Part shown: in pieces, positions 7,466-15,194 of the stretch
How the letters are laid out: each line of letters starts with the position of its first letter
Position numbering within the stretch: the stretch's first letter is position 1
Source of the DNA: CAZCAQ01 sp964563965
GTDB lineage: Bacteria; Patescibacteriota; WWE3; UBA101185; UBA10185
Length of the DNA: 27,470 nucleotides
Direction: 5' to 3'
Assembly (NCBI GenBank): GCA_964563965.1
Contig: CAZLZI010000008.1
Coordinates: 1 to 27,470, forward strand
The notes under the pieces: model-generated
Database searches by the model: none
What the model was told of the DNA's origin: nothing
Seen by the model: only the letters and a program-made list of their open reading frames with translations
Position numbers and translations under genes: made by a program

Positions 7466-9685
7466 ATGAAAAACCTTGTAATCGTTGAATCACCAACAAA
7501 AGCCAAAACACTCTCTGGTTTTTTGGGTAAAGGCTACACTGTGAAAGCTTCATTAGGGCATGTGCGCGATCTACCACAAAGTAGTCTTGGGGTAGATGTA
7601 ACCAATAACTTTGAACCGGAATATGTGGTTTCTGATAAAGCGAAAAAAAATGTTAGTGAGGTTATCAAAGAAGCTCAAGATGCCGATGTTATCTATCTTG
7701 CAACTGACCCAGATAGAGAAGGTGAGGCTATTTCATGGCACTTACAGTATTTAATACAACATGGCATAAAGAACAAACCTCAATTTAAACGAGCTGTATT
7801 TCACGAGATTACGAAGCCTTCAATAGAAGCGGCGTTTGCACATAGCACAGAACTTAATATGCATCTGGTAGACGCACAGCAAGGTAGAAGAGTGTTAGAT
7901 AGACTTGTTGGCTATAAACTGTCTCCATTACTTTGGAAGAAAGTAAGATTTGGTTTATCTGCAGGGCGTGTTCAAAGTGTGGCAGTAAGATTAATTGTAG
8001 ATCGAGAACGAGAGCGCACAGCTTTTAACCAAGAAGAGTATTATTCAATTGAAGGTGAGTTTACAAATACTAACAAGGAGATGTTTAAAGCAAACTTAGT
8101 CGAGATAGACCACAAGAAGTTTGCGATTAACAGCCAGATAGATGCTGATAAAGTATGTCAGGAGGCACAGCAAGAAACCTATGGAGTAGCAGCTCTTAAG
8201 GTAGGGGAAAGGAAAAGACAAGCTTATCCACCATTTAAAACCTCAACGCTTCAACAAGCCGCATCTAATGTCTTTTCTTATTCTGCACGGACAACGATGT
8301 CTGCTGCTCAAAAATTGTTTGAAAAAGGACTTATAACATATCACAGAACTGATTCTCTAAGTTTATCAGGGGACTTTGTCAATGATGCTCGCGGTTTTAT
8401 CCAGACTAAACTTGGTGCGAACTACCTACCGGAAAAACCAATATTTTATAAAACTAAAGCTAAAAATGCTCAAGAGGCACACGAGGCAATTCGACCTACA
8501 AACTTAAATATACATCCAGCGTCGGGTGAACTTAAAAAAATGGGGGATTATGAAAAAAGTATCTATAAGCTTATCTTTATACGATCTTTAGAGTGTCAAA
8601 TGCTTCCTGCTGTATATGAAACTACCTCAGTTGATTTGTCATCCCCCCGCTTTTTATTTAGAGCCTCGGGGAGCAAATTAAAGTTTAGTGGCTGGTTAGA
8701 GGCAGGAAATTTATTTGGCTTTAAAAAAGATGATGATGAAGAAGCCAGTGTTTCATTCTCCGCAAACTTAGCAGAAGGAGATAAAGTTGAGCTTGTAACT
8801 ATTGTGCCCACACAACACTTTACGCAGCCTCCTGCTAGATACTCTGATGCAACCCTGATAAAAGCACTAGAAGAACTAGAAATCGGCAGACCCTCGACAT
8901 ATGCACCTACCATATCAACAATTATAAGTAGAGGTTATGTTAGTAAAGAAGGTAAGTATTTTATGCCTGAAGATGTGTCATACGTTGTCACTGATATGTT
9001 AGCAACTCATTTTCCAACAATTGTTGATTATGCGTTTACCGCACTAGTTGAAGAAGGTTTAGACAAAATAGCAGAAGGCGAGTTGCAGTGGCGGGATGTT
9101 ATACGTGATTTCTATATTCCCTTTGAGCGCAATGTGGCTGAAAAAGAGATTCAGTTAAAAAAGACTGATATGACAAAACTAGGGGAGAGTGATGAGGTAT
9201 GTCCTGAATGCGGGAAGATACTTTTTATTAAACTTGGTAAATACGGTAAATTCTTAAGCTGTTCAGGCTTTCCTGATTGTAAATATGCAAAGCCCATTTT
9301 CAAGGAAGGGGAAGTGCAGGAAGAGTTTGGGGCATGTGAGTTATGTCAGACTGGTAAGCTCATTTTAAAGCAGGGTAAGTTTGGGAAGTTCATAGCATGT
9401 TCCAATTATCCAAAATGTAAAAATGCCAAGCCTTACTTGGAGAAGATTGGTGTTCCTTGTCCTAAATGTCAGCAAGGAGATGTAATTATAAAGAAAGCTA
9501 AAAGACGTATCTTTTATGGTTGTAGCAGATATCCAGAGTGTGAGTACGCTTCTTGGAAAATACCTGTAGCGGGTGAGCCTTATGTAGAAAAAAAAGATAA
9601 AAAACTAACTCAAGCCAAACCGAAAGCAAAGAGTAAAGCAACACCAGTTAAAAAAGCATCTAAGTCTTCAAAAGCTAAGAAGTAA
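7466..9685 (+). CDS. topA: DNA topoisomerase I (type IA)
   Basis: The 739-residue enzyme relaxes negative supercoils. The N-terminal Toprim domain begins LVIVESPTKAKTL, with the acidic triad in DPDREGE (D81, D83, E85). The catalytic tyrosine is Y292 in TYHRTDSLS. GRPSTYAPTIS is the conserved segment near residue 475. Three C-terminal four-Cys zinc modules follow (CPECGK...CSGFPDC, CELCQTGK...CSNYPKC, CPKCQQGD...CSRYPEC), then a Lys-rich tail of about 35 residues. An in-frame ATG at 7430 exists, but MKNLVIVES at 7466 fits both the family N-terminus and the promoter spacing. The gene is complete and of normal length. Confidence 0.96.
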   Translation: MKNLVIVESPTKAKTLSGFLGKGYTVKASLGHVRDLPQSSLGVDVTNNFEPEYVVSDKAKKNVSEVIKEAQDADVIYLATDPDREGEAISWHLQYLIQHGIKNKPQFKRAVFHEITKPSIEAAFAHSTELNMHLVDAQQGRRVLDRLVGYKLSPLLWKKVRFGLSAGRVQSVAVRLIVDRERERTAFNQEEYYSIEGEFTNTNKEMFKANLVEIDHKKFAINSQIDADKVCQEAQQETYGVAALKVGERKRQAYPPFKTSTLQQAASNVFSYSARTTMSAAQKLFEKGLITYHRTDSLSLSGDFVNDARGFIQTKLGANYLPEKPIFYKTKAKNAQEAHEAIRPTNLNIHPASGELKKMGDYEKSIYKLIFIRSLECQMLPAVYETTSVDLSSPRFLFRASGSKLKFSGWLEAGNLFGFKKDDDEEASVSFSANLAEGDKVELVTIVPTQHFTQPPARYSDATLIKALEELEIGRPSTYAPTISTIISRGYVSKEGKYFMPEDVSYVVTDMLATHFPTIVDYAFTALVEEGLDKIAEGELQWRDVIRDFYIPFERNVAEKEIQLKKTDMTKLGESDEVCPECGKILFIKLGKYGKFLSCSGFPDCKYAKPIFKEGEVQEEFGACELCQTGKLILKQGKFGKFIACSNYPKCKNAKPYLEKIGVPCPKCQQGDVIIKKAKRRIFYGCSRYPECEYASWKIPVAGEPYVEKKDKKLTQAKPKAKSKATPVKKASKSSKAKK

Positions 9686-9697
9686 TTACTCAATATA

Positions 9698-9715
9698 AAG
9701 GTACCCGAGTACTTT
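9698..9715. terminator. Small hairpin between convergent topA and the 9764 gene
   Basis: A 7-bp stem (AAGGTAC with GTACTTT, one G-U pair) and a CCGA loop lie in the 78-base gap between the two convergent genes. A run of three T follows on the plus strand, but there is no long U tract. It may act as a weak terminator; this is not certain. Confidence 0.3.
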
Positions 9716-9763
9716 AGCATTGCTCTTAAGGATATAAAGAAATTATATAAGCAAAGTCAAGGC

Positions 9764-10336
9764 TCATTGCACGTCTGTAAAAGCGGCGTTGCTTGGGATA
9801 TACTGTTGAATTTTTCCTAAAGCCTGAACACCTCTTATTAACAGTTGCTCTTTACTCACTATATCTGTATTACCATCTACATGTGTAGATTGAGTTGTTG
9901 AATACTGTAGACTTACAGACATCTGGGTGCTATTAGCAACGTTATCCCTTTCTGGTACTTTTACTACTACATATAGTCTCAATTCAGGAAAAGCGTCTCT
10001 CATTTTGGGAAACGTTACTGTAGTATAAGTGGTAATCCCCTCGTTTGTTCCTGTCATAGTTATACTTAGCATATCAGCTTGTTCTTCGGCAATAAGGAAA
10101 TTTAAGCCATCGGTTTCCCACTCAAGGGTGTCATCTGATTCATGATGAACAGGTTGCCCTGAAACAAACGTACCATTTTTTTCATTATAATTAGAGTGCA
10201 CTCTAGTTCTATTATCCCAAAGAGTTCTTAGTTGTTCCGGCACATGTGTTTGAAATACATCTAGTTCCCTTCTCAACTTTTCTTGTGCAGGGGACTCTGA
10301 AATTAGACTATCAATAGAGTTGATCAATTTTGACAT
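9764..10336 (-). CDS. Hypothetical protein, beta-rich, no recognised family
   Basis: 190 residues with no signal peptide or membrane helix and no recognised motif. The first 45 residues look helical and charged. From about residue 58 onward the sequence alternates as in beta strands (LNFLIAEEQADMLSITM, YTTVTFPKM, LRLYVVVKV, TQMSVSLQYS), followed by a helical end. It stands alone between convergent topA and divergent rpsB. The start is supported by a TTGACA promoter with the ATG eight bases after the -10. I do not recognise it. Confidence 0.7.
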   Translation of the reverse strand: MSKLINSIDSLISESPAQEKLRRELDVFQTHVPEQLRTLWDNRTRVHSNYNEKNGTFVSGQPVHHESDDTLEWETDGLNFLIAEEQADMLSITMTGTNEGITTYTTVTFPKMRDAFPELRLYVVVKVPERDNVANSTQMSVSLQYSTTQSTHVDGNTDIVSKEQLLIRGVQALGKIQQYIPSNAAFTDVQ

Positions 10337-10344
10337 GCCATTAT

Positions 10345-10372
10345 TAAATAATTAGCAGTGTTAGAATGTCAA
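10345..10372 (-). promoter_or_regulatory. Predicted leaderless promoter of the 190-residue protein gene
   Basis: On the minus strand there is a consensus -35 TTGACA (10367-10372), 16-base spacer and -10 TATTTA (10345-10350), ending eight bases before the ATG at 10336. No SD is seen. Confidence 0.55.
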
Positions 10373-10497
10373 GTATTACGTAGGATGACCCAAACCTATG
10401 TGTCCACACGGACTGGTCATGGTAAGACTTGATATTCCTACTTCTGGCATCAAAACATTTACCTAATATTAAGATATTACCTAGCTTGTACTAATTA

Positions 10498-10526
10498 TTG
10501 AGTACGCTGTGTTTATATGCTAGAAT
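10498..10526 (+). promoter_or_regulatory. Predicted promoter of rpsB-tsf-frr-rseP
   Basis: -35 TTGAGT (10498-10503), 17-base spacer and extended -10 TGC-TAGAAT (-10 at 10521-10526). This is one of the best promoters in the window. The predicted start is near 10533, which leaves a leader of about 130 bases before rpsB, unlike most genes here. The stretch 10381-10497 upstream holds no gene that I can see. Confidence 0.65.
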
Positions 10527-10534
10527 CCACAAGT

Positions 10535-10642
10535 CCTGTACCTCTCTCGGTTCATGCCGACAGGTGAGGTTTAAATATTAAATTTAAGCCAAAAGTAAAA
10601 GAGAAAATGCCGTTAAGTTAAGCTATACGTCTTTTCACTTTT
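10535..10642 (+). promoter_or_regulatory. Structured rpsB leader, candidate autoregulatory RNA
   Basis: Directly after the predicted transcription start there are two interleaved helices: CCTGT (10535-10539) with ACAGG (10560-10564), and ACCTC (10540-10544) with GAGGT (10566-10570). A CGG/CCG hairpin (10548-10550, 10557-10559) lies inside. The two outer helices can form a pseudoknot or act as alternatives. Further down, AAAAGAGAAAA (10597-10607) pairs with TTTTCACTTTT (10632-10642) with one mismatch. No SD precedes rpsB. Regulation by S2 is inferred from the general habit of ribosomal-protein leaders. Confidence 0.4.
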
Positions 10643-10662
10643 AAACTAAGCAAACAAAAACT

Positions 10663-11517
10663 ATGACAAAAAACTATAAGCTTCCGACAATAGAAGATTT
10701 AATTGCATCTAGAGTGCATATTGGGCATCAAATAAAAAGATGGCATCCTAATATGTTCGACTATATTTACACAAGCAAACAAGGTGTACACATCTTTGAT
10801 TTAGAAAAAACGTTAGAAAAATTGGATATTGCAGCTCAAACATTGTTTGAAATCGCTTCTAAAGGTAAAAAAGTAATCTTTGTAGGTACTAAAAGACAAG
10901 CAAAAGACATAGTAGCTCTTGAAGCTGCTAGGTGTGGAGCGATGTATGTTACAGAACGTTGGTTAGGTGGAACTGTAACCAACTTACCTATGATCCGAAA
11001 AAGTATTAAAAAACTAATAGACTATAAGGATAGTCGAGAAAAAGGTGAATTTACTAAATATACAAAACGCGAACGACTGTTAATTGATAGAGAAATAGTC
11101 AAACTTGAAAAGTATTTTGGGGGGTTAGTTTCTCTTACCTCTATCCCAGATGCGCTTGTGTTAATTGATGCTAAGAAAGAAAAAACAGCATTAAAAGAAG
11201 CCAAAGCTATTGGCATACCCGTAATAGCTTTAATCGATACCAATACCGATCCTAAAAATGTAGATTACCCCATCCCTGGTAACGATGATGCTATGCGATC
11301 AATTGCAGCGGTACTAAAAGTTCTCGGCGATGCGTTAGAAGCAGGGTATAAAGAATTTGCTAAAAAAGCTACTGAAGTCAAAACCCAAGAAATAAAGTTT
11401 GAGGAAGTAAAAGAAGCTACAGACCAAACACCAAGTGTCACAACGACTCAGGCTCCGCATATAACAAAGGATCCAGCATTAGAAGTAGAAAAGACAAAAG
11501 AACTTTTATCTGAATAA
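10663..11517 (+). CDS. rpsB: Small ribosomal subunit protein uS2
   Basis: 284 residues. The S2 core is clear: HIGHQIKRWHPNM near residue 21, GTKRQAKDIV around 75, ERWLGGTVTNL near 97-107, the segment with IPDALVLID, and IPVIALIDTNTDPKNVDYPIPGNDDA. S2 completes the 30S subunit near the platform. The tail of about 60 residues beyond the core is Lys/Glu/Thr-rich and variable. It is the first gene of rpsB-tsf-frr-rseP; pyrH, often found between tsf and frr in bacteria, is missing. The long structured leader suggests autogenous control. Confidence 0.96.
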   Translation: MTKNYKLPTIEDLIASRVHIGHQIKRWHPNMFDYIYTSKQGVHIFDLEKTLEKLDIAAQTLFEIASKGKKVIFVGTKRQAKDIVALEAARCGAMYVTERWLGGTVTNLPMIRKSIKKLIDYKDSREKGEFTKYTKRERLLIDREIVKLEKYFGGLVSLTSIPDALVLIDAKKEKTALKEAKAIGIPVIALIDTNTDPKNVDYPIPGNDDAMRSIAAVLKVLGDALEAGYKEFAKKATEVKTQEIKFEEVKEATDQTPSVTTTQAPHITKDPALEVEKTKELLSE

Positions 11518-11539
11518 TAAAACTGGTACTATTTTTTTG

Positions 11540-11545
11540 AAAGGA
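11540..11545 (+). promoter_or_regulatory. Shine-Dalgarno site of tsf
   Basis: AAAGGA lies nine bases before the ATG at 11555. It is one of very few clear SD motifs in the window and decides the tsf start over an in-frame TTG at 11537. Confidence 0.7.
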
Positions 11546-11554
11546 CTTAACAAA

Positions 11555-12013
11555 ATGAGTATATCAATGGAAGACATTAAAAAACTAAGAGAAGAGACAG
11601 GTGCGGGTGTCATGGATGCTAAAAAAGCACTTGAGGAATCAAGCGGGGATTACGCAAAAGCTAAAGATTTAATCAATGCAAATAGTGTTCTTAAGGCTCA
11701 AAAAAAAGCAGATAGAACCGCAGGAGAAGGTATTATAGTAACTTATGTCCACACTGGTGGCAAAGTAGCTAGTATGGTGCATCTTTCTTGTGAGACTGAC
11801 TTTGTAGCTAAGACTGAGGATTTTAAAGCTCTTGCTTATGAGATAGCCAAGCAAGTGTGTGCGATTCCATATGAGGATGTCCAGAGTGCTCTTAATGATA
11901 CTTATATTAAAGATCCTTCAATCAAACTCGCCGAATTAATCACCCAGAGTATCGGTAAGATGGGCGAAAAAATAGAACTTGTAAAATTTGTTAGGTATGC
12001 AGTAAAAGAATAA
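11555..12013 (+). CDS. tsf: Elongation factor Ts (short form)
   Basis: 152 residues from the SD-supported ATG. EF-Ts exchanges GDP for GTP on EF-Tu. The N-terminal UBA-like domain with IKKLREETGAGVMDAKKALEE is clear (family T-G-A-G-M-x-D-C-K-K-A-L), and HLSCETDFVA with the conserved TDFVA motif marks the core. The protein is about half the length of E. coli EF-Ts and lacks the second core subdomain and coiled coil, as in other compact EF-Ts proteins. It ends in the overlap TAATG with frr. Confidence 0.94.
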   Translation: MSISMEDIKKLREETGAGVMDAKKALEESSGDYAKAKDLINANSVLKAQKKADRTAGEGIIVTYVHTGGKVASMVHLSCETDFVAKTEDFKALAYEIAKQVCAIPYEDVQSALNDTYIKDPSIKLAELITQSIGKMGEKIELVKFVRYAVKE

Positions 12014-12561
12014 TGACAAAGTCTGAACTTATTAAAAAACTTGACGGAGCGCTAGATTTTTTCAAAACTGATATAGCCCAAGTTAGGACAGGGCGAGCTA
12101 ATCCTGTTGTAATTGAGGAATTAGTTGTTGAGGTATATGGCTCCAAAATGAAAGTAAAAGAATTAGGTACTATCTCAGTCCCAGAGCCTCAACTCATTGT
12201 TGTTTCTCCGTGGGATAAAAGTGTTTTACAAATAATAGATAAAGCTATTCGTGAGAGTGATCTAAAACTTAATCCGGTTACTGCAGATGGTGTTATTAGA
12301 ATACCTATCCCACCTCTATCCCAAGAAAGACGTGAGGAGTTTGCAAAAATGGTGAGTACTAAGATGGAACTTGCCAGACAGACAATTCGCAATATAAGAC
12401 AAGATGCCATCAAAGAGATAGAGAAAAGCTTTGCAGATAAGGCAATAGGGGAGGATGAAAAGTTTTCTCAAAAAGAAGAAGTAGAAAAGCTTGTTAAAGA
12501 CATAACAACTGAAGTTGGAGAGCTTGGAGAGGCAAAAAGAGAAGATATTCTAGCCATATAA
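12013..12561 (+). CDS. frr: Ribosome recycling factor
   Basis: 182 residues, normal for RRF. It splits post-termination ribosomes together with EF-G. Diagnostic segments are RTGRANPVVIEEL (domain I helix with the conserved RTGRA), EPQLIVVSPWDKSVLQIIDKAI (domain II), IRIPIPPLSQERREEF and the helix RQTIRNIRQDAIKEI. The start codon shares one base with the tsf stop, so translation is coupled. No SD is visible. Confidence 0.96.
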   Translation: MTKSELIKKLDGALDFFKTDIAQVRTGRANPVVIEELVVEVYGSKMKVKELGTISVPEPQLIVVSPWDKSVLQIIDKAIRESDLKLNPVTADGVIRIPIPPLSQERREEFAKMVSTKMELARQTIRNIRQDAIKEIEKSFADKAIGEDEKFSQKEEVEKLVKDITTEVGELGEAKREDILAI

Positions 12562-12562
12562 T

Positions 12563-13696
12563 ATGATTACCTTTGCTGTCTTTTTTTTAATATTATCTTT
12601 GCTTGTTTTGATTCATGAATTTGGTCATTTCATCACAGCAAAGAAGTTTGGTATTAAAGTTGAAGAATTCGGTTTTGGTTTACCGCCAAGAGTGCTAGGG
12701 AAACAACGAGGAGAAACCCTGTATTCGATCAACGCATTGCCTTTTGGTGGCTTTGTTAAACTCCTTGGTGAGGATTCGGAGGATGAAAAGGCAAACCTAG
12801 ATCCTCGAAGCTTTGGTGCAAAAAGTCCTTGGAAAAGAGCAATCATTCTAGTAGCAGGTGTTACTATGAATGTTCTTCTAGGAGTTGCTATTTACTATGT
12901 GTTTTTCTCCATCACAAACTTTAAATCACTAACCATCCCACTTTTATATGATTATGATTTTAAATTTGGGCAAGAAAAGACTGTCAATACTGTTATAAGT
13001 GGGTTTTCAGAAGAATCTTTGGCTGACGATGCTGGTATTAAATCTGGAGAAGCAATTCTTGAGATTAATAATGTCCCTGTATATACCTTGAATGATGTTA
13101 AGACACAGGTAAAAGATAAACCAAATCAGAAGGTAAAACTGCTTGTGATGGATGTTATCAGTCTTGAGAACACTTTAAGAACAGTAGAAGTTACAACTAT
13201 TAATGGTGATAAAGGCGAGGGACTCTTGGGTGTGGGTTTAAGTAAGGCTGTAACGCTGTCATATCAAGGTAATCAACGGCCATTAGCAGGCTTCTATCAT
13301 GCTTATAATATTATGTCATATAGTGCGCATACGTTTGGAAATATCATTAAAGACTCTGTGAGGGAAAAAGATGCAACACTAGTCTCAAGTTCTGTCTCAG
13401 GTCCAATTGGTATATTTGGTGTAGTTGGCAGTATTTTAGACTATGGTGGTAAAGAAGCATTTTTAGGTATTATGGATCTGACGGCTATTTTATCTCTAAG
13501 TCTTGCGTTCTTAAATGTTATGCCGTTTCCAGCTCTGGATGGTGGAAGGTTGGTATTTGTACTCTTTGAAGCCCTAACCAAGAAGAAGCCATCGCAAAAG
13601 ATTGAAACGACCATCCATAAATGGGGTATGCTTTTCTTGCTACTACTTATAGCTTTAGTGACAATAAAAGATCTGACATCTATTTTTGGAAGCTAA
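12563..13696 (+). CDS. rseP: RIP site-2 zinc metalloprotease (RseP/RasP family)
   Basis: 377-residue polytopic membrane protease. HEFGH (H18-E19-x-x-H22) in the first helix is the zinc site, and PALDGG (D326) near the end supplies the third ligand. A single PDZ domain lies around residues 125-205 (with SGFSEESLADDAGIKSGEAIL), and GPIGIFGVVG is the conserved segment after it. The family cleaves transmembrane substrates such as anti-sigma factors or signal-peptide remnants; no substrate is apparent here. It starts one base after frr and closes the operon. The E. coli-type neighbours uppS, cdsA and bamA are absent. Confidence 0.94.
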   Translation: MITFAVFFLILSLLVLIHEFGHFITAKKFGIKVEEFGFGLPPRVLGKQRGETLYSINALPFGGFVKLLGEDSEDEKANLDPRSFGAKSPWKRAIILVAGVTMNVLLGVAIYYVFFSITNFKSLTIPLLYDYDFKFGQEKTVNTVISGFSEESLADDAGIKSGEAILEINNVPVYTLNDVKTQVKDKPNQKVKLLVMDVISLENTLRTVEVTTINGDKGEGLLGVGLSKAVTLSYQGNQRPLAGFYHAYNIMSYSAHTFGNIIKDSVREKDATLVSSSVSGPIGIFGVVGSILDYGGKEAFLGIMDLTAILSLSLAFLNVMPFPALDGGRLVFVLFEALTKKKPSQKIETTIHKWGMLFLLLLIALVTIKDLTSIFGS

Positions 13697-13722
13697 CAAA
13701 GCAAATCACTGCTTCCTACAAT

Positions 13723-13752
13723 TTGCATATTAGGAATTTTCTAGCATATACT
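13723..13752 (+). promoter_or_regulatory. Predicted leaderless promoter of the HIT gene
   Basis: -35 TTGCAT (13723-13728), 18-base spacer and -10 TATACT (13747-13752), six bases before the ATG at 13759. It supports that start over the longer open frame that reaches back into rseP. Confidence 0.6.
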
Positions 13753-13758
13753 TCTTTT

Positions 13759-14112
13759 ATGACTGGAAATGCGTGTCTCTTTTGTAACATCTGTGCAGGT
13801 CAGGAAGAAGCTAGAATAGTTTTGGAAACTGGAGATTTTCTTGTAATCGAGAACAAATATCCGCAGGCTCCCGTGCATGTACTTGTTCTAGATAAACACC
13901 ATAGGGAAAAGAAGGACACACTTGCAGGTATTTTTGCAGATAAACAATATTGGGATAGAATGTTTGATGCTATCTATGTTACAATCAAACACCTTGGTCT
14001 TGACAAGACCGGTTACAAGTTGGTAAACAATGGTGCAGGCTATAATCACTTTGAACATGAGCATTTTCATATTCTTGGTGGTTCAAAAGAAGAACCTGCA
14101 GGGCAAACTTAA
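13759..14112 (+). CDS. HIT-family nucleotide hydrolase
   Basis: 117 residues. The histidine triad is HEHFHILGG (H100, H102, H104), the nucleotide-phosphate catalytic motif of HINT-type phosphoramidases and hydrolases. An N-terminal CLFCNI pair (C6, C9) resembles the zinc site seen in many HIT proteins, and PVHVLVLDKHH is the conserved strand and helix before the active site. The substrate cannot be told from sequence. I start at 13759, because the open frame back to 13621 would overlap rseP and the promoter spacing fits the later ATG. The NHFEH spacing before the triad is normal. Confidence 0.9.
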   Translation: MTGNACLFCNICAGQEEARIVLETGDFLVIENKYPQAPVHVLVLDKHHREKKDTLAGIFADKQYWDRMFDAIYVTIKHLGLDKTGYKLVNNGAGYNHFEHEHFHILGGSKEEPAGQT

Positions 14113-14127
14113 TTAGCACACACCGAT

Positions 14128-14163
14128 GGGAGGTGCAAGTTAGCAATTGACAAGATCGATTGC
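14128..14163 (+). promoter_or_regulatory. Distant SD-like site plus hairpin upstream of rpsU
   Basis: GGGAGGTG (14128-14135) is the strongest SD-like sequence in the window, but it lies 36 bases before the rpsU ATG. Between them is a 7-bp hairpin, GCAATTG (14143-14149) with CGATTGC (14157-14163), which could bring the two closer. No other SD lies near the ATG. Confidence 0.35.
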
Positions 14164-14171
14164 AATAGACA

Positions 14172-14369
14172 ATGACCAAAATTAAAATAAGAAACAATGA
14201 GTCTTTTGATGCTGCTCTAAAGAGATTTAATAGAGAAGTACACAAAGCAGGGGTTTTGAAAGAACTCAAAAAAAGAGAAAGATATTACAAACCTAGTGAA
14301 CTTAAAAGACAGCTGTTAAAAGAGCGTGTAAGAAAATATATACTCACTGGACAGAAGAAATCTAAATAA
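14172..14369 (+). CDS. rpsU: Small ribosomal subunit protein bS21
   Basis: 65 residues, strongly basic. ESFDAALKRFNREVHKAGVL matches the S21 N-terminal helix (family E-x-x-x-x-A-L-R-R-F-K-R) and KKRERYYKPSELKR the second helix. In the 30S subunit S21 lies near the 3' end of 16S rRNA, where SD pairing occurs. The gene is two bases ahead of ybeY, so rpsU-ybeY-pth reads as a translational cluster. The unusual upstream SD and hairpin are listed separately. Confidence 0.94.
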   Translation: MTKIKIRNNESFDAALKRFNREVHKAGVLKELKKRERYYKPSELKRQLLKERVRKYILTGQKKSK

Positions 14370-14371
14370 CT

Positions 14372-14680
14372 ATGTTTTCAAAACGGCCAGATTTAAATGA
14401 CAAGACTAACATAACTGTTAGTATTTCTATAGCTGACGATAAAACGATCCAAGAGTTAAATAAGAAGTATCGTGCTAAAGATTATGCGACTGATGTACTG
14501 TCTTTTAATATGGACGAAGAGCTCGATGGTCAATATTTGCTTGGTGACATTGTTGTTAACAAAGATCAAGCACAAAGACAAGCAGCTCAATATGGGAATA
14601 CTTTGGAAGAGGAAATAGCAGAGCTTGTCTCCCATGGTATGCTTCATTTACTTGGAGTACATCACGATGGTGATGAATGA
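14372..14680 (+). CDS. ybeY: Endoribonuclease YbeY, minimal form
   Basis: 102 residues, against about 150 in E. coli. YbeY is a metal-dependent RNase used in 16S rRNA maturation and ribosome quality control. The zinc motif is HGMLHLLGVHH, keeping the three histidines of H-x3-H-x5-H; the usual Asp before the last His is replaced by His. KYRAKDYATDVLSF is the other family signature. The protein stops four residues after the last zinc-motif His, so the usual C-terminal helix is missing, and the N-terminus is also short. The end overlaps the start of pth by 14 bases. Confidence 0.9.
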   Translation: MFSKRPDLNDKTNITVSISIADDKTIQELNKKYRAKDYATDVLSFNMDEELDGQYLLGDIVVNKDQAQRQAAQYGNTLEEEIAELVSHGMLHLLGVHHDGDE

Positions 14681-15194
14681 CTTTTTTGTAAATAAACTTG
14701 TGGTAGGTCTAGGAAATCCTGGAAAAAAATATCACAGCACTAAACATAATATTGGCTTTGTAGTCATAGACAACATCGTTACTCATCTTGACCCTATTTG
14801 GCTCGGGAAGAAGGATTTGAAAGCAGAAGTTTTTAAAGCAGGTACCACTGTTTATGCTAAACCGCAGACATTTATGAATGCATCAGGTGAGGCAGTCTCC
14901 AAACTTTTACACTTTTATAAGTATGATCTATCTAAGTTAGTGGTAATTCATGATGATGCAGATTTGGATTTAGGGAGAATAAAACTTGTAAAGAATAGTG
15001 GTTCTGCGGGGCATCATGGAGTTGAAAGTATAGCCCAACACTTAGGAACTCTTGATTTTGTAAGATTACGAATTGGTGTGGGTAGACCTACAACAGCCAA
15101 ATTTGATCTCCATGATTATGTTCTAAGTGATTTCACAACAGTAGAATTAGAGCTAATTAGTAAAAACTTTGAATCTTTTGTAAAAACACTCTAA
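14667..15194 (+). CDS. pth: Peptidyl-tRNA hydrolase
   Basis: About 175 residues. It recycles peptidyl-tRNA released from ribosomes. Catalytic landmarks are VVGLGNPGKKY, the catalytic His in KHNIGF, PQTFMNASG, and IHDDADLDLG with the active-site Asp; GSAGHHGVESI is also conserved. I choose the ATG at 14667 because a TTGGAG-like SD (14652-14657) lies nine bases before it. An ATG at 14673 is also possible. Both overlap ybeY, so coupling is likely. All key residues are present. Confidence 0.94.
   Translation: MVMNDFFVNKLVVGLGNPGKKYHSTKHNIGFVVIDNIVTHLDPIWLGKKDLKAEVFKAGTTVYAKPQTFMNASGEAVSKLLHFYKYDLSKLVVIHDDADLDLGRIKLVKNSGSAGHHGVESIAQHLGTLDFVRLRIGVGRPTTAKFDLHDYVLSDFTTVELELISKNFESFVKTL

Noticed and set aside
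13621..13758. Longer HIT protein starting inside rseP
   Set aside because: The added 46 residues do not resemble HIT proteins, and they overlap the end of rseP in another frame. A good promoter lies just before 13759.
14147..14152. TTGACA in front of rpsU as a -35 box
   Set aside because: Only 19 bases lie between it and the ATG, so no -10 with a proper spacer fits before the gene. The sequence is instead part of the 7-bp hairpin.
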